Shown here one piece after another: positions 33,812 to 45,680 of a stretch of 64,000 nt of DNA. The first letter of the stretch is position 1; every line of letters starts with the position of its first letter. The stretch spans positions 22,643,127 to 22,707,126 of the forward strand of contig NC_088297.1 in assembly GCF_032854445.1 (NCBI RefSeq). Reading direction: 5' to 3'. Made by a program: the position numbers and the translations under genes. This DNA is from Liolophura sinensis (Eukaryota > Mollusca > Polyplacophora > Chitonida > Chitonidae). The notes under the pieces are model-generated. The model had not been told where the DNA came from. It did not search any database and saw only the letters and a list, made by a program, of their open reading frames with translations.

Positions 33812-33924
33812 ATTTCTTTATTTCTTTGACTGACGTTTTACGCCGTACTCAGGAATATTTCACTTATACAACAGCGGCCAGCATTACTGTGGAAGGAACG
33901 ACCATCCGCAGGTTGCTGGCAGAC
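33812..33924 (-). mobile_element. SINE type A, headless copy with target duplication and internal deletion
   Basis: It ends at GGTTGCTGGCAGAC, the same base as copy 19434-19576. Flanks AAATACATGTATTT (33798-33811) and AAATATATGTACTT (33925-33938) match at 12 of 14. The 'CCGGGCAGAGCC...' part is missing. Confidence 0.85.
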
Positions 33925-34059
33925 AAATATATGTACTTTCATTTTTACCCTGTACATGTATACCTTATAGAGAGCAATGTATTACATGTAGGTATGTATG
34001 TATGTGTGTATACATTGGATTTTATGTCAAACTTATAATAATTTTTTTTTAATAATGAC

Positions 34060-34515
34060 CAGGAGTCATTAGGTGCGTGTCCATATAATGTGTCTTGCAG
34101 CAATGTGAGTGCATGCCGTCAAAGTCCTGCAGACGATGAAGTATCATGCCGAAGACACCAAACACTGGTCAACCTGTTTTCCTTGCTCTAACTTCTCAAT
34201 GCTGAGTGACAAGTAAGGCAGCAACAAATAGCATTTTTAATTTATTTATTTTATTTATTCGATTGGTGTTTTACATCACACTCAAGAACATTTCACTCAT
34301 ATGACGATGGCCAGCATTACGGTGGAAGAAACTGAGCAGAGGGAAACTCACAACCATTCGCAGATTGCTGGAAGCCCTTCCCATGTACGGCTGGAGAGGA
34401 AGCCAGCATGAGCTGGACTTGAACTCACGGCGACCGCATTAGTGAGAAAGCATTTTTAAGTCTTTGGTATAACCTGACCTGGGTTTGATCCCAGTTCTCC
34501 TGACTTTGAGGTGAG
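34060..34515 (-). mobile_element. SINE type B interrupted by a SINE type A
   Basis: Left part TGCCGAAGACACCAAAC...AAGTAAGGCAGCAAC and right part AGTCTTTGGTATAACCTGAC with box B GGGTTTGATCCC match the SINE-B at 12440-12772. A SINE-A at 34241-34448 splits them. Confidence 0.8.
34241..34448 (-). mobile_element. SINE type A nested in SINE type B
   Basis: It is flanked by perfect 11-bp AGCATTTTTAA at 34230-34240 and 34449-34459. It is truncated within the head, after GACCGCATTAGTGAGAA. Confidence 0.93.
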
Positions 34516-34670
34516 CCTTTCACACTTTTTCCCTCATATTCAAGACAAAGTACATTGTGTTTCAATTCATTTGTCAACCATATACATCTCCATTATCTTT
34601 GAGAGTATGCATACACATGTAGACATACACATGCATGTCTAAATAGTACATGTGACTTTAATTCTGGACT

Positions 34671-34842
34671 GTAACTCTTCAACCTTTTCACATATTCTGA
34701 AGGTATTATTCTGACTTGACTGATAAAATTATGTAACCCTGAAACTGGCCAACCCAAATAACATATTTTTGTCTTCAAAATCAAATTGAAAACCTGCATG
34801 AATTACACTAAAAGTTGGGAAAAGGTTGAGGAATTAGGGTAC
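34671..34842 (+). mobile_element. MITE-like family C copy, best termini
   Basis: Left GTAACTCTTCAACCTTTTC, right AAAAGGTTGAGGAATTAGGG followed by TAC. These are inverted repeats of about 18 bases with few mismatches. Confidence 0.75.
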
Positions 34843-35791
34843 AAGTATATCAAACTGAATGTACATTTGCACGTATTTCACTTTTATAGCATGACAGGGC
34901 ACTAGCAGGTTAGAATTAACTGTACATTTACCAATGCCGTTTCTGACTCGTATACATCTTTGAAGTACTGGGGAATGTCTTACCACACTGCAGGGGCGTA
35001 ATTACATTCACCTGTACATCAACGTCCTACATGAACTTGCACCAAGGCTACCAAAAAAAGGCATTTCTGTTTTGAATTTACACATCTCAAGCTGTCTTGA
35101 ACTGAGTCCCTGATAGACATCCTATTATGCTGACATTGCTTTGATGTATGGGACTCATCCACCTTTTCATTACCCTGTAATTGTGTGGTGCACACTGTCT
35201 AATGACCACCTCATCCAATGCCCTCGTGGTGTTAAACTAAAGACAATCTTGTCAATTAGGATGGTTTCAGAGTCAGGCATATACATGTACACATGTTAAT
35301 GTATATATGCGCTAACCTTCCGCGACGGCAGCCAGATTCAGTGACAAAGCTACTTCTGGGGGCTGATCAGCCAATGGATTTTGATTTCAAAGCTAAAATC
35401 CTGAAATCTGACATCCGCACCACAGGATGCTGGAACGACAAGCCCATGGGGCGATCCTATAAGACTATGGCTCTAATATCCCGAAGCCAACGCCATGATG
35501 CTCTTCTCCACTGCACGCACTCAGTCAAGTAGCTCACCCTTAGTTTTGATGTAAATCCCAAGGCTTCCATGAGCACATTAGGATACAGTGGACTGTAGTA
35601 CATCAGCAGTAAATGTGTCTATCACATTAACAAGATTATTAAACCCCTTCAAGGAGAACCCGGACGACTTTACTTTCATACGAAATGTTTCCTAGACGCA
35701 ATATTTATTCTATGTCAATCCATAAACCGTATTTTAAAAAATGTTATATCAACTAGTTGCATTTAAAATAAAAAACCCAATTTGGACCTTT
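34843..35791. other. Nothing certain
   Basis: A 79-codon plus-strand frame at 35293-35532 has no recognisable motif. I do not call it a gene. Confidence 0.4.
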
Positions 35792-36088
35792 TGCCTATCA
35801 TGTGGACCGGGGAGCCCTGGCCAGGTGACGTCATGTAGGTATGACCTGCCGGGAATGCACGGCATAGCCTATCATGTGGACCGGGGAGCCCTGGCCAGGT
35901 GACGTCATGTAGGTATGACCTGCCGGGAATGCACGGCATAGCCTATCATGTGGACCGGGGAGCCCTGGCCAGGTGACGTCATGTAGGTATGACCTGCCGG
36001 GATTGTACGGCATAGCCTATGATGTCGACCGGGGAGCCCTGGCCAGGTGACGTCATGTAGGTATGACCTGCCGGGATTGCACGGCATA
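35792..36088. repeat. Minisatellite, 74-bp unit, four copies, each with TGACGTCA
   Basis: Units contain GGACCGGGGAGCCCTGGCCA, then TGACGTCA at 35826, 35900, 35974 and 36048, then GACCTGCCGGGA. It is GC-rich against an AT-rich background. The copies are almost identical, so the expansion is recent or kept homogeneous. Confidence 0.95.
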
Positions 36089-36668
36089 GCCAAATCCAGG
36101 CATTAGGCCTCCCACTGTGTGCGTTTCCAGAAGCCATCGTATGACTTAATACATAATTACCCCTACATGTACACCTCTTAATAAGCACCTTGAAAATTCT
36201 GTAAGTAAAACAGTTCTACATCATATATTTTGAAAGATAGGCTACTGGAGCTGTATTAGATCATGGACCACCGTGTAGAGCAGGGTGATACAATGACTGG
36301 TTTTCACTCACATACCGGCCACATAGATGACACACATATGGTCCCGTCTGGTTTGTCTGACAAGACTTGGACATCTACTGAATTATGGTAGTATGTGTGG
36401 AGAATTTAACACAGTTTCGTGGCCAACGAGTTGTGAGTTGCAGAGATGAGAACAACCTGTCACTCAGCACTGGTGAGACTAACAATACTCAATAGCGCAA
36501 ATCTTTCATGTTTCAAAGCAGTATCACCCAGCAAAAATATTTAAGGCTTGAATTTTATTGAATGAAAACAGCGATTGGTAACACAAAGAACTGCCAATTT
36601 AAATTTTGTCTGGGCTCCCATTACGGGCTTCAAGGTACAGCATGTCGCAGGATATCACATGCGCACAG
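36089..36668. other. Nothing recognised
   Basis: No gene or repeat assigned. Confidence 0.45.
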
Positions 36669-36776
36669 TGGCCAGTAGGTGAGGTGAACTGAGCAGAAGG
36701 GCCGTGGCCAGTAGGTGAGGTGAACTGAAGCAGAAGCGCCGTGGCCAGTAGGTGAGGTGAACTGAGCAGAAGGGCC
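36669..36776. repeat. Tandem repeat, 35-37-bp unit, three copies
   Basis: GTGGCCAGTAGGTGAGGTGA starts units at 36669, 36704 and 36741. Confidence 0.9.
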
Positions 36777-37714
36777 TCCCTCTGGCCTTGTGGCCCGTTG
36801 TAGCTCCCTACAGTTCATCGTGTCACAGCCTGCCTGTTTTGCTGTTTCAAACAATCAAGCAGCTAAATAACTTGTGCATTCTGATTGCATTGTCTTGTAT
36901 TCTGTTGTTTTTTCCCCAAATTTGTCATTTTTCTTCTGTCTTCGACGTCTTCAGTAATCGGAATCAATTCAGGGGACATCAAACCATCTGCAAGTGCATG
37001 CATCTGCAGTTTGGAAGGAGCAGCACTGGGGTTCTACCTTATGGGAAGTTTGAGAAATTCCGGGCAAGCCCCAGTCCCAACATGTGCTATCCACAGCTAA
37101 AATCTGATGAAACTCCGACCATGGCTGCAAGAAACCTTCCACACACCAGAAACAAACAAGGAATCAATCTGAGCAATCCCAGCTCTTGCCCCCTTCATGT
37201 AACCATCTCCTAAACAAGCACTGATTAACACCAATTCCCTCAGGATTATGTAAAAACTCAGGCTTAGAATATGTACATGTAAGACAAGAGCAGTTATCAC
37301 AAGATATTATAACCTGATATGGAACTGATAGTCGTTAAAGAAAAAACATCAGGTCATGAAAAAGTGGAGTCATGAACTCAACACCGTGGATTTACTTCAC
37401 CCCTACAAATCAAACGTGATCAGACCCGACTATCAAAACTTTCTTGTCAAATTAGCTATTTAACCATTGACATGGTTGAAGTTCTGTAAACTGAAATTAT
37501 GAATAATGTTCAAGATGATTTTCCTTTTGTCAGGTAATAAAAGTATAGAATAACCTATGAGCAATAGCCTCACAATCTTAGTGGACAGTTTTCATGGCAT
37601 ATAAACAAGCATCAAAACCACATATACGCTTAGCCGAATCGATAAATGGACAACGCATTTATCAAAGGAGTTTTTGGTCATCAAAATTTACATGTAGAAG
37701 TTGAGATCTTATAG
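36777..37714. other. Nothing certain
   Basis: A 141-codon frame at 36788-37213 lacks recognisable domains and begins inside the edge of a tandem repeat. I do not call it a gene. Confidence 0.4.
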
Positions 37715-37812
37715 ATCTCAATCAGGGTCTCATTTTTTAAACTCAATCTGGGTCCTGTTTTCAGCTCAATTGGGGTCCCATTTACAGCTCAATCAAGATC
37801 CCATTTTCAACA
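37715..37812. repeat. Tandem repeat, about 28-bp unit, four diverged copies
   Basis: Units of the form CTCAATCnGGGTCCCATTTT are repeated with variation. Confidence 0.75.
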
Positions 37813-37918
37813 ATCGCAAACAGATTGCCAGAATCGGCAGGCCTCCTGCTGTTTCAAAAATTCCCCAGACATGAAATCCTCAGATCGCAAACTGATTAGT
37901 TCCACAGCAATATTTGGC

Positions 37919-38204
37919 TCATAGCTCCCTTGGTACAAGAAAGGATGTATATGATGTAGTCATGGAAGCTTTGTAATTTGCTAATAGAGAACTCATAAAA
38001 AACTCCCTCCCATCTGTATCAAGATGGTCCAAAGCTGTGAACTCATCTGTCCTTTCTTTTAGTATGTCACAATTATCAGTGTATGTGTGCTCATAAAACA
38101 CATACGAAGTACAAAAGGACAGCAATGTCACAGAGGAAAACACTGCATTCTAATGTCATTTGGACCTTCTGTGTAACTCGTCCTTGAGTCTCCCATTCCT
38201 CGAC
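37919..38204 (-). pseudogene. Diverged copy 1 of an unknown coding-like segment
   Basis: On the minus strand it reads CTSYVFYEHTYTDNCDILKE, then RTDEFTALDHLDTDGREF. The region 45383-45680 encodes a close relative (CTSYMFYEDTYNDNCDVIKE, then RTNEFPDLDSLDIDGKEF). Similarity extends about 120 bases upstream through a shared AGAAGGTCCAAATGACA. The frame is open over 75 codons but has no clear start or splice sites. Protein-level conservation suggests that it descends from a gene or an element-encoded protein. I do not recognise the family. Confidence 0.45.
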
Positions 38205-39489
38205 CAAAACAAAATCTATAGGCAAATAGTTATGGGTAAGCAAGCTAGGTTAAATCATTGATTTATTTCCCAGGATAAAAATCAGAAAACTCAGGAATAC
38301 TTCATGTATAGCCATGATAACATGAAAGAGTAGTTTGTTTTAGTGGTGCTTAGAAACACACTGGATATCTTTACACAGGTACATGATTATTTAAGAACAA
38401 ACCAAAAGTTTGGCTTGTAATAATGCACATTCAGATGTGCATAATGGGAGGGATGAGCCAGGAGATATCATTCCATGGCCACGTAACAACTCCTGATTAA
38501 AAGCCGAGTTATAGTTAACCATCACACCAGATAAAATGTCTGCGGTCTTTTTCAAACCATCTAGCTAAGTAAGTCAAATTGTTTCCCACCTTTTCTTTTA
38601 AAAATGCTAAAATGATGAAGTTTTTCTGCTAAGAAATTTACCAGACTTCACAAAAACTGACTTTTTAAGTAGCTCAGTAAGAAACAAGCAAAATGTGTTA
38701 TGTGAAAGCTGCTAAACTTTTGATGAAATATAGTAAATTTGACATGAAAATTGTACATACTATTGTAATTATGAGATCTGATTTTATCAAACAAATATTA
38801 AAACAAATCATAGCTCTAGACCTTATCATAAAATGTCACTGATAAACTCTACTGAGATTCATTTCCATAAAATCTTGATAACCATAACAAACAGAGATTC
38901 AGATTTTGGCCAACTGCCCACCAAATTCCCGTACAAGTACCAACTTTTACAAGTCTTTACCTCGATCCAGACCCTTAAGAAAGCTCCCTTATGGGCACAG
39001 CCACACAGCTGATCAAAATAAGGAATACTTTGTCACATGATCTAACAGCTCCACTGTGATTGGTTGATACAGCCAGCGCTGAAAGAGCTCAGGATGTGAT
39101 TAGGCTCTAAGTCTCAGGCCGATTGTCTGTCAAGAATCCAGCTTCAAAATCAAATTGACTCGTCTAGCCGGACATCAAAGGGAAAGCCTCATCGAGTTTG
39201 TACAGCATAATTTCCCAGCTGTTATCTAATCGTAGGTAGTTGGGGACCATTATTCAATTTGCAACATCTCATTTCCTCTCCACCAGAGCCCTCCAGGGAA
39301 GGCCCAGGGTACTGTACAGTACCTACTACACAAGGATTGATGGCTCCCAATATACATTGCAGATGCTTTACCTATGTGTAGGTCTCAACACAAACATAAC
39401 TACTTTATATACACATACTTTTTAAGTGAGTAAATGGACATGACTGTGGGACGTACGTATTATGCCCAAGTGAGTGTTCAGAATGACTA
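38205..39489. other. Nothing recognised
   Basis: No gene or repeat assigned. Confidence 0.45.
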
Positions 39490-39742
39490 ATTTATTTTTT
39501 TTATTTGATTAGTGGATTACGCCATACTCACAAATACTTCACTTATATGGCGGCAACCAGCATTATGGTGAAAGGAAACTAGGTAGATCCCGGGGGAAGC
39601 CCATGACCATCCGTAGGTTGCTGACAGACCTTCCCCGTATGGCCTGAGAGGAAGCCAGCATGAGTTGGACTTAAATCACAGCGACCGCATTTGTGAGAGG
39701 CACCTGGGTCATTGCGCCAATGCTAACCTCCTCGGCTCCCCA
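39490..39742 (-). mobile_element. SINE type A, full length
   Basis: Tail ATTTGATTAGTGGATTACGC at the left, head GAGGAGGTTAGCATTGG (minus strand) at the right. CAGAATG occurs on both sides (39478 and about 39743) and may be the target duplication. Confidence 0.87.
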
Positions 39743-42700
39743 GAATGGCCCCCAGAATGATAGAATTTTGATGTATGTACATGTAATGTATATTGTAGAA
39801 AAAATTAAAGCAATTTATTCATATCTGAAGATGATATAGAACTATTTGATATCAATAGCATGTATATACAAACTATGAAAGTGGTAAGCATGAAACTATA
39901 ACTGATCACCAGTTAAACTAATAGAAACCATGTCTAAATATTACTCCTCTCTCTGTATGGTTGTCATGAACAGGATAGCTTGCATTTAGTAATAAAAACC
40001 CATGAATTTCAACTAAAGTGGTGCCGATGGATCATATTTAACTTGTTTTGTGTATGACAAACCTCCAGAAGTAATGCAACATTCAAACCTGAGCAACACA
40101 TGGATTTGAGCCTGTGACCGGCACAGGTGAGAGGCTACTGAAGAAAACACTGATTTGCAAGGACACCAGTGAAAGTTATGAAAAAAAAGTACACAGGTAT
40201 TCGTAGCGTAGCATGTCATGGAAGTCAACTGGTGATCAAAAGCAAATGAAGGACAAAATGAAACCTTTATCTACCAAAAATGCACAATTTCCAAAGGCCG
40301 TCTATAACAATACACGAACAAATACAAATACAATTCCATTTGTAAAACATGAAACAGTCAATAACAGATCACCACATACAACAGATGAAATCATAAATAA
40401 ATAGACACGCATTCCAATTTAATGATTCAAATAATTTTTCAAATATCCTGACCTAAAATCACATCAAAGTGATGGGTGTTGTTTTGTTCTTGCACTCTGG
40501 AGTAAATAAAAATGAACAAAACAAACACCAGCTTGTGTGAATCTCTAGAGTGACTTGCAGTAAAAATTTGAAAATGCATGTTTGTGAATTTCAATCCTTA
40601 AAGTAAAACATCTCTAAACACTGAAGTAGACACCACTAAATAGACCACTTAAAACTATGCATAAATATACTTTTTGTAGTTTTTTGTGAAGAGTGTTAAA
40701 GGTGTTAAAACATTTGAATCCTAAGGTGGGCTTGATGGATCATACTATCAGACATCACACGAAGGTTTTCCAACACTAATCAAGACACTCAATGTTGTAA
40801 TAACTCTTTTTACTCAAGAGAAAAAGATTACAGAAATAAAATTCTCAAAAATTCCTTCCTTCTGGTGAACATCAGGAAAAAAGGTACCTTCTGTCTTCGT
40901 AGTTACACCTCTAATATACTTGGGCCCCATGCTTTTTACAACAGCAATGTAGAAAGTGAGGTTCGTGCACCACCTCACCTGATCTGAGATGACTACTTTC
41001 ACCTTACATGTATGTAAACAACTGGACTTGATGGCGAACGTACCTAACTGTTGAGCAGTGCACTATTTACAGACGCTCCTGAGTAGTATTATCATCTCCA
41101 TCCATGCTCAAGCTGAAGTATAGCAATTTGAATACATTTACACACTTACCACTTGACTTTGTACAACAGAATTCAGGGAGAATATAACAACAGTTATCCT
41201 GGGTTCCTCACCCAGTGTTCTTTATTGTGGATGTTTTTGATTAATTCATACACAGGTAGGTTGCTTGATTTTTAGATCATTGTAATCTGGAAGTACTTAT
41301 TAAATATCTGATAGTCTATCAATAATTATGCCCAAAATTTGGGGGAAATCACTGCGCTGATGGTGCCCATCTATACACAAGCCTTTTTTCCATACCGTAG
41401 GATCACGCAGAAATGTGCTTGATCTTGAACAATGTGCTCAACAAAATCAAAAAAAAATATATGAAAGAACATTTTTTGCATAGTTTTCAGTTGTCTGTAT
41501 GACGAACCTTAATTAATGTTTAGCCTTCTTTCACTTTAAATCATGTCATCTTGTGATGCTATTAACACATCAAACACATTTCCTAAGATAACTCTTTGCA
41601 TGGAAGTTTTCCAGAAGTTGCATACCCACTATGGTATAATCTTTATTGAACGTTCTGGGGAATCCATTTGTTTCTCACAACACCCATAATCCTCTTCTGA
41701 CAGAAACCCAGCGGCAGGTTCGATCTAGCACGCGATTCCACAGCATTTTGGAGCCTCATTAGAACCTTGGCAGCATGCAGCACTGTCATCGTCGTGGTCA
41801 ACTTCTGGAGAAGCCGAGACACCATTAGCAGTTACCCCTACAGTAATCCTAATACCACAGTCCTAATCATCAACCTGCAGCCCATACATCCAGCTTGATA
41901 CTCTCATTAAACACCCATCACACTAAGCCGAGATAAGTGTCCCATCACCCCTTTATACTGAAGTCTTTAATATTGAGGAATTCATAAATAAATGATCAAA
42001 GTCTCCCTTAAAGGTTAATGAGGATCAAATTAAATCATTTAACATATTTATCCAGATTTTTGCTCATAGATAGAAAAAAAATGGCTGCTGTTATGAATTA
42101 CAACAAACTTTTTTATCAATAAATAATCATTAAACTACAAAAACCATGCAACTGACTTTTTTGTAAGATGCTTTAGAAATACATGTATGTAACATTGCCG
42201 CATGCTTAATGACATTTCCAAGAATAAAATACTTTAAAATGGTTACAGTGTTCACAGCATCATTTCACAAATGGAAAGTGTCCCAAGACTTTTATATACT
42301 AAAACCTTTAACATTTAGGAGTCCATCAATAAACGATCAAAATCTCACCTACAAAACTATGAATACCTTTTAACCATTCACCATATAACAGACTTTTGCT
42401 TTTACAACAAGATATTTGCTCTTTCAAAACGATGATTACAATCATGAATAAATATTCATTTAGGGATTTATGATGTGCTATGTAAGAATTGATGTATAGC
42501 AGATTGCTATTTACACAACCTCTCATTTCGAAGGCCTAATTGCCACAAAACCAATTTGGGGCCAGTGCTACTGACTTATCAACCTCAAATAAAATCACAA
42601 TCAGAAAGAAACTAGCTGTGCACAAGAACAACAGAGCAGCCTGCAGTAAATATACTGTTGAGACTTTGGTGGTAAAAACGCCCCCAGCAAATAGCAAACA

Positions 42701-45382
42701 AAGGTCACAGCAGACTGGCTAAAGTAACAGTTTGACCAGAGTAGAGACCAATGCTCCTAAATTCCCTATTACCCAGTCTTCACCAAGACATTATTGGATT
42801 CGCACCAAATGAAGTTCGTTTGGTGAGTCTTTGATCTTTCGGATTGCCCAAATCACTTCAGTCCATCAATTCCCCGATGGTACGGTTATGGAGGTACTAA
42901 AAGCACTACAGTTGGCTTGTGTCTCCCGGGACTGTGACAAGACACACACGTGATAGATACAAATGTATCTTTTAAAGGCTACACTAATCTTAATTCTTTA
43001 CAGCCAGAATAAATCTATTTTAATGTGGTCAGATAGTGTAAAAATAAAATAAAAAACCTTAAAACCATCTAATTTCTGGACAATGTAGACACTTTGGCAA
43101 TTTTCTTGTTACAGACATATTTACAATGTACATGACACAAAAGCCTTCAAAAAAACAGGAACAACATCATGATAATTACATGTACTTCAAGATCGAACAA
43201 AATAGAAAAGGTGGATTTCTATTCCATTTTTGGATTTGTTAGTGATGGATGAACTGTAAAATACAAAATACAATTGGTGTCACCTTTATTATCTGGAATC
43301 ATTTTTGGTAATACTGCACCCTTTGAATGTACTATACTTCATTAAAACATGGACATTCAACTCTATGTTAAAGCCTTGTGCGTGAATGGATTCGACATTC
43401 ATGTCAAATTAAAGGTATGTAGGCAGCAAAATTGGGCCTCAGTCTCCAAATAAATTATTTACCAAAAAAAATGCCTCAACCTCATGAACTAATACATTCA
43501 CTTGACTGGAAAAACTATTTACCCATTTTAAGAACATCATGTTGGTTCGATGCAAAACAGCCCATGAACCAGCAAGCCTTGGCCACAATCGCTCTAGCTA
43601 GGAATGCAGAGCAGCTGGAACCTGATGGAGAATAATGGAGATCTATCGACACGTCCAAGCAGCAGGACATCAGTGTCATCGCATCAATAAACAAGCTGGG
43701 CAACGCGCAGAGGCCAGAAGGACTAAACAGAAAATGAGGCTAGATGATCTGGTTTACACAGATCAACATCAGTTAGCTAGAGATTACTTTCTGTCTCGAT
43801 AGTCGCATGTTTTACATGTAGTTCACTTCTTAGTTAGACCAAAAAAGCTTTTCAGTAAAAGCCAGACCGTGGACGCTTGTGCCATGAGTCAAAAGCTCTT
43901 CACAATGCTCGGTTTTTAGTAATGAAAGTTGAACTTTAGACACATTTGTCTTAAAACAGCACTGATAAGATGGATAAAATTTTAATTTCTACAAAAAAAA
44001 TAAGCTTGTAAGACAGCATTTCAAATTTTGACTTGAGTCACAAATGTGGTTTGTGGTTTGGATATTACAGCATGGTGCTGTTACATTATCACAAGAATGT
44101 GGATGTAGAGCACAATAATATCATGGTTATTGACTCTCTATCAGCAAAGTTTAAATGTTGCTGCAAGTTCCTTGACTTAATTTTGCCTTGACAACTACAT
44201 GATTGCATTTATAAAAAAACAGAAATGCATTGAAACAGACATTCGCATACCAGCCATCAACCAACAAGGACATTCTAGGTCAATAATCGCAAAGCCATTT
44301 CTCAAAACAAAACAACATAAACGACCAAAGAAGTATTATTAAGAAAATAAGACGGAATCATGCAAAGAGAAAGCAGTCAACAGTTTTCAGTGATGTTTGA
44401 AAGACGTAAGGTATGTTCTAAGCAACGGAGTGAAATCAATATTCAAATGGTGTACCATGCTCGAATATCAGTTGTTGATAAAAAAATATGTATCTCTCAT
44501 AGCAGACAAAGAAACATGATGAGTGTACTTTCAAAACTATCTCATTCCAAATTAAACTGCAGTTCCTCCCAAAACCGCCCCCCACCAAAATATGGCAGCT
44601 ATATCGTCGAAGTCCAGAGTTCACTGTTCGATGAAACTTGAGCTGCCACCAGCGTACCCCCTGGGCTCAACATTTGCAGAGTTGTGTGTAATACGCTACA
44701 GTGTCCACATGCACACAGCCCACATCCACACTCTTGTCAGAGCTTCAGGAGGACGAACAACTACTTCTACACCACAGTGTGATCTGGTCTTGTTTTGATT
44801 GGATGCTCTTGTGTCAGGTTTTCCCTCAAATGTAGGGTTCACTTTGGCAGCACTTGAGCGCGTGTTTCGGGCGGCCCTGGTAATCAATACTGCCTTCTTC
44901 TCCCAAGACATGGTGTTCAATAGGACTGAGCAGGCTGGTACTGTGACAGTCTTACAGTGATCTATCAGTGGACTCCACAGGGAGGACATACATGTGCCGG
45001 AACTGTCTGATAATTTGACTTCAACATTACAGATCTGAGGCTTCCCAGTGATTGCAAATTTGTAACTTTAAGCCCTGATGGTGATTTCTTGAACAATTAA
45101 TGCTGAGAGATAGATGGGAGGATAAGAAGTCTTGGGTGTCTGGGATGTTCAAAGTCATATTCAACAATAATATTTCAGCCAAATCTGGCAGTAATGGATA
45201 TTTAATTTCTTTAGATAAGCACACTATACATGTGTACATAGACATGGAACACAGTATAGTACTAATACTTGTACAGATTTAAGGTTTAGTAACAGCTGGG
45301 CATTTCCAGAGAAAATATACACTGACTGATTTGAACAATTCTCCACTAAATTATGCCAAAACAGACTGGAACCATGTTGAAA
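39743..45382. other. Long gene-free stretch
   Basis: About 5.6 kb with no SINE copy, minisatellite or convincing exon. Frames at 43432-43635, 44360-44641 and 44696-44989 (minus) were examined and show no known motif. The lack of repeats is unlike the surrounding DNA. Confidence 0.4.
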
Positions 45383-45680
45383 TTATTTACAACACATAAA
45401 GCATAACTGTGGCCCAAGCTTTTGATGGAATTTCCTAGTTATTTTTCTCTCGAGGTTATAATGAGGGAACTTGTAAAACTCCTTCCCGTCTATATCAAGA
45501 CTGTCTAAATCTGGGAACTCATTTGTCCTTTCCTTTATTACGTCACAATTATCGTTGTACGTGTCCTCATAAAACATATATGAAGTACACACGCACTGCA
45601 ACTTCAAGGAAGAAAACGATGCGATCTACTGTCATTTGGACCTTCTGTTTAGCTCATCCTCGAGTCTCCCATTTCATTAA
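45383..45680 (-). pseudogene. Diverged copy 2 of the unknown coding-like segment
   Basis: Minus-strand counterpart of 37919-38204, with most differences conservative at protein level. Upstream it shares ATGGGAGACTCGAGGA and GAAGGTCCAAATGACA with copy 1. In the alternative upstream frame a TGA interrupts this copy (WETRG, stop) where copy 1 is open. One of the two is therefore broken if that frame was coding. Confidence 0.45.

Noticed and set aside
35293-35532. 79-codon plus-strand frame
   Set aside because: It has plausible composition but no motif, no family and no splice evidence.
35831-36188. Minus-strand frames reading GRSYLHDVTWPGLPG repeatedly
   Set aside because: They come from the 74-bp array. 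No start, splice or domain support.
36788-37213. 141-codon plus-strand frame
   Set aside because: Hydrophobic start by chance and no recognisable domain. It begins just beyond a tandem repeat.
40814-41002. Possible first kinesin exon (KVVISDQ then GTGAGG)
   Set aside because: It lacks the VRVRP and NRRE motifs and the phase does not suit the micro-exon at 20904.
43432-43635. 67-codon plus-strand frame ending LARNAEQLEPDGE
   Set aside because: The end looks protein-like, but no acceptor, donor or family could be assigned.
44696-44989. 97-codon minus-strand frame with VEVVVRPPEA
   Set aside because: It superficially recalls the kinesin start but lacks its other residues and splice context.
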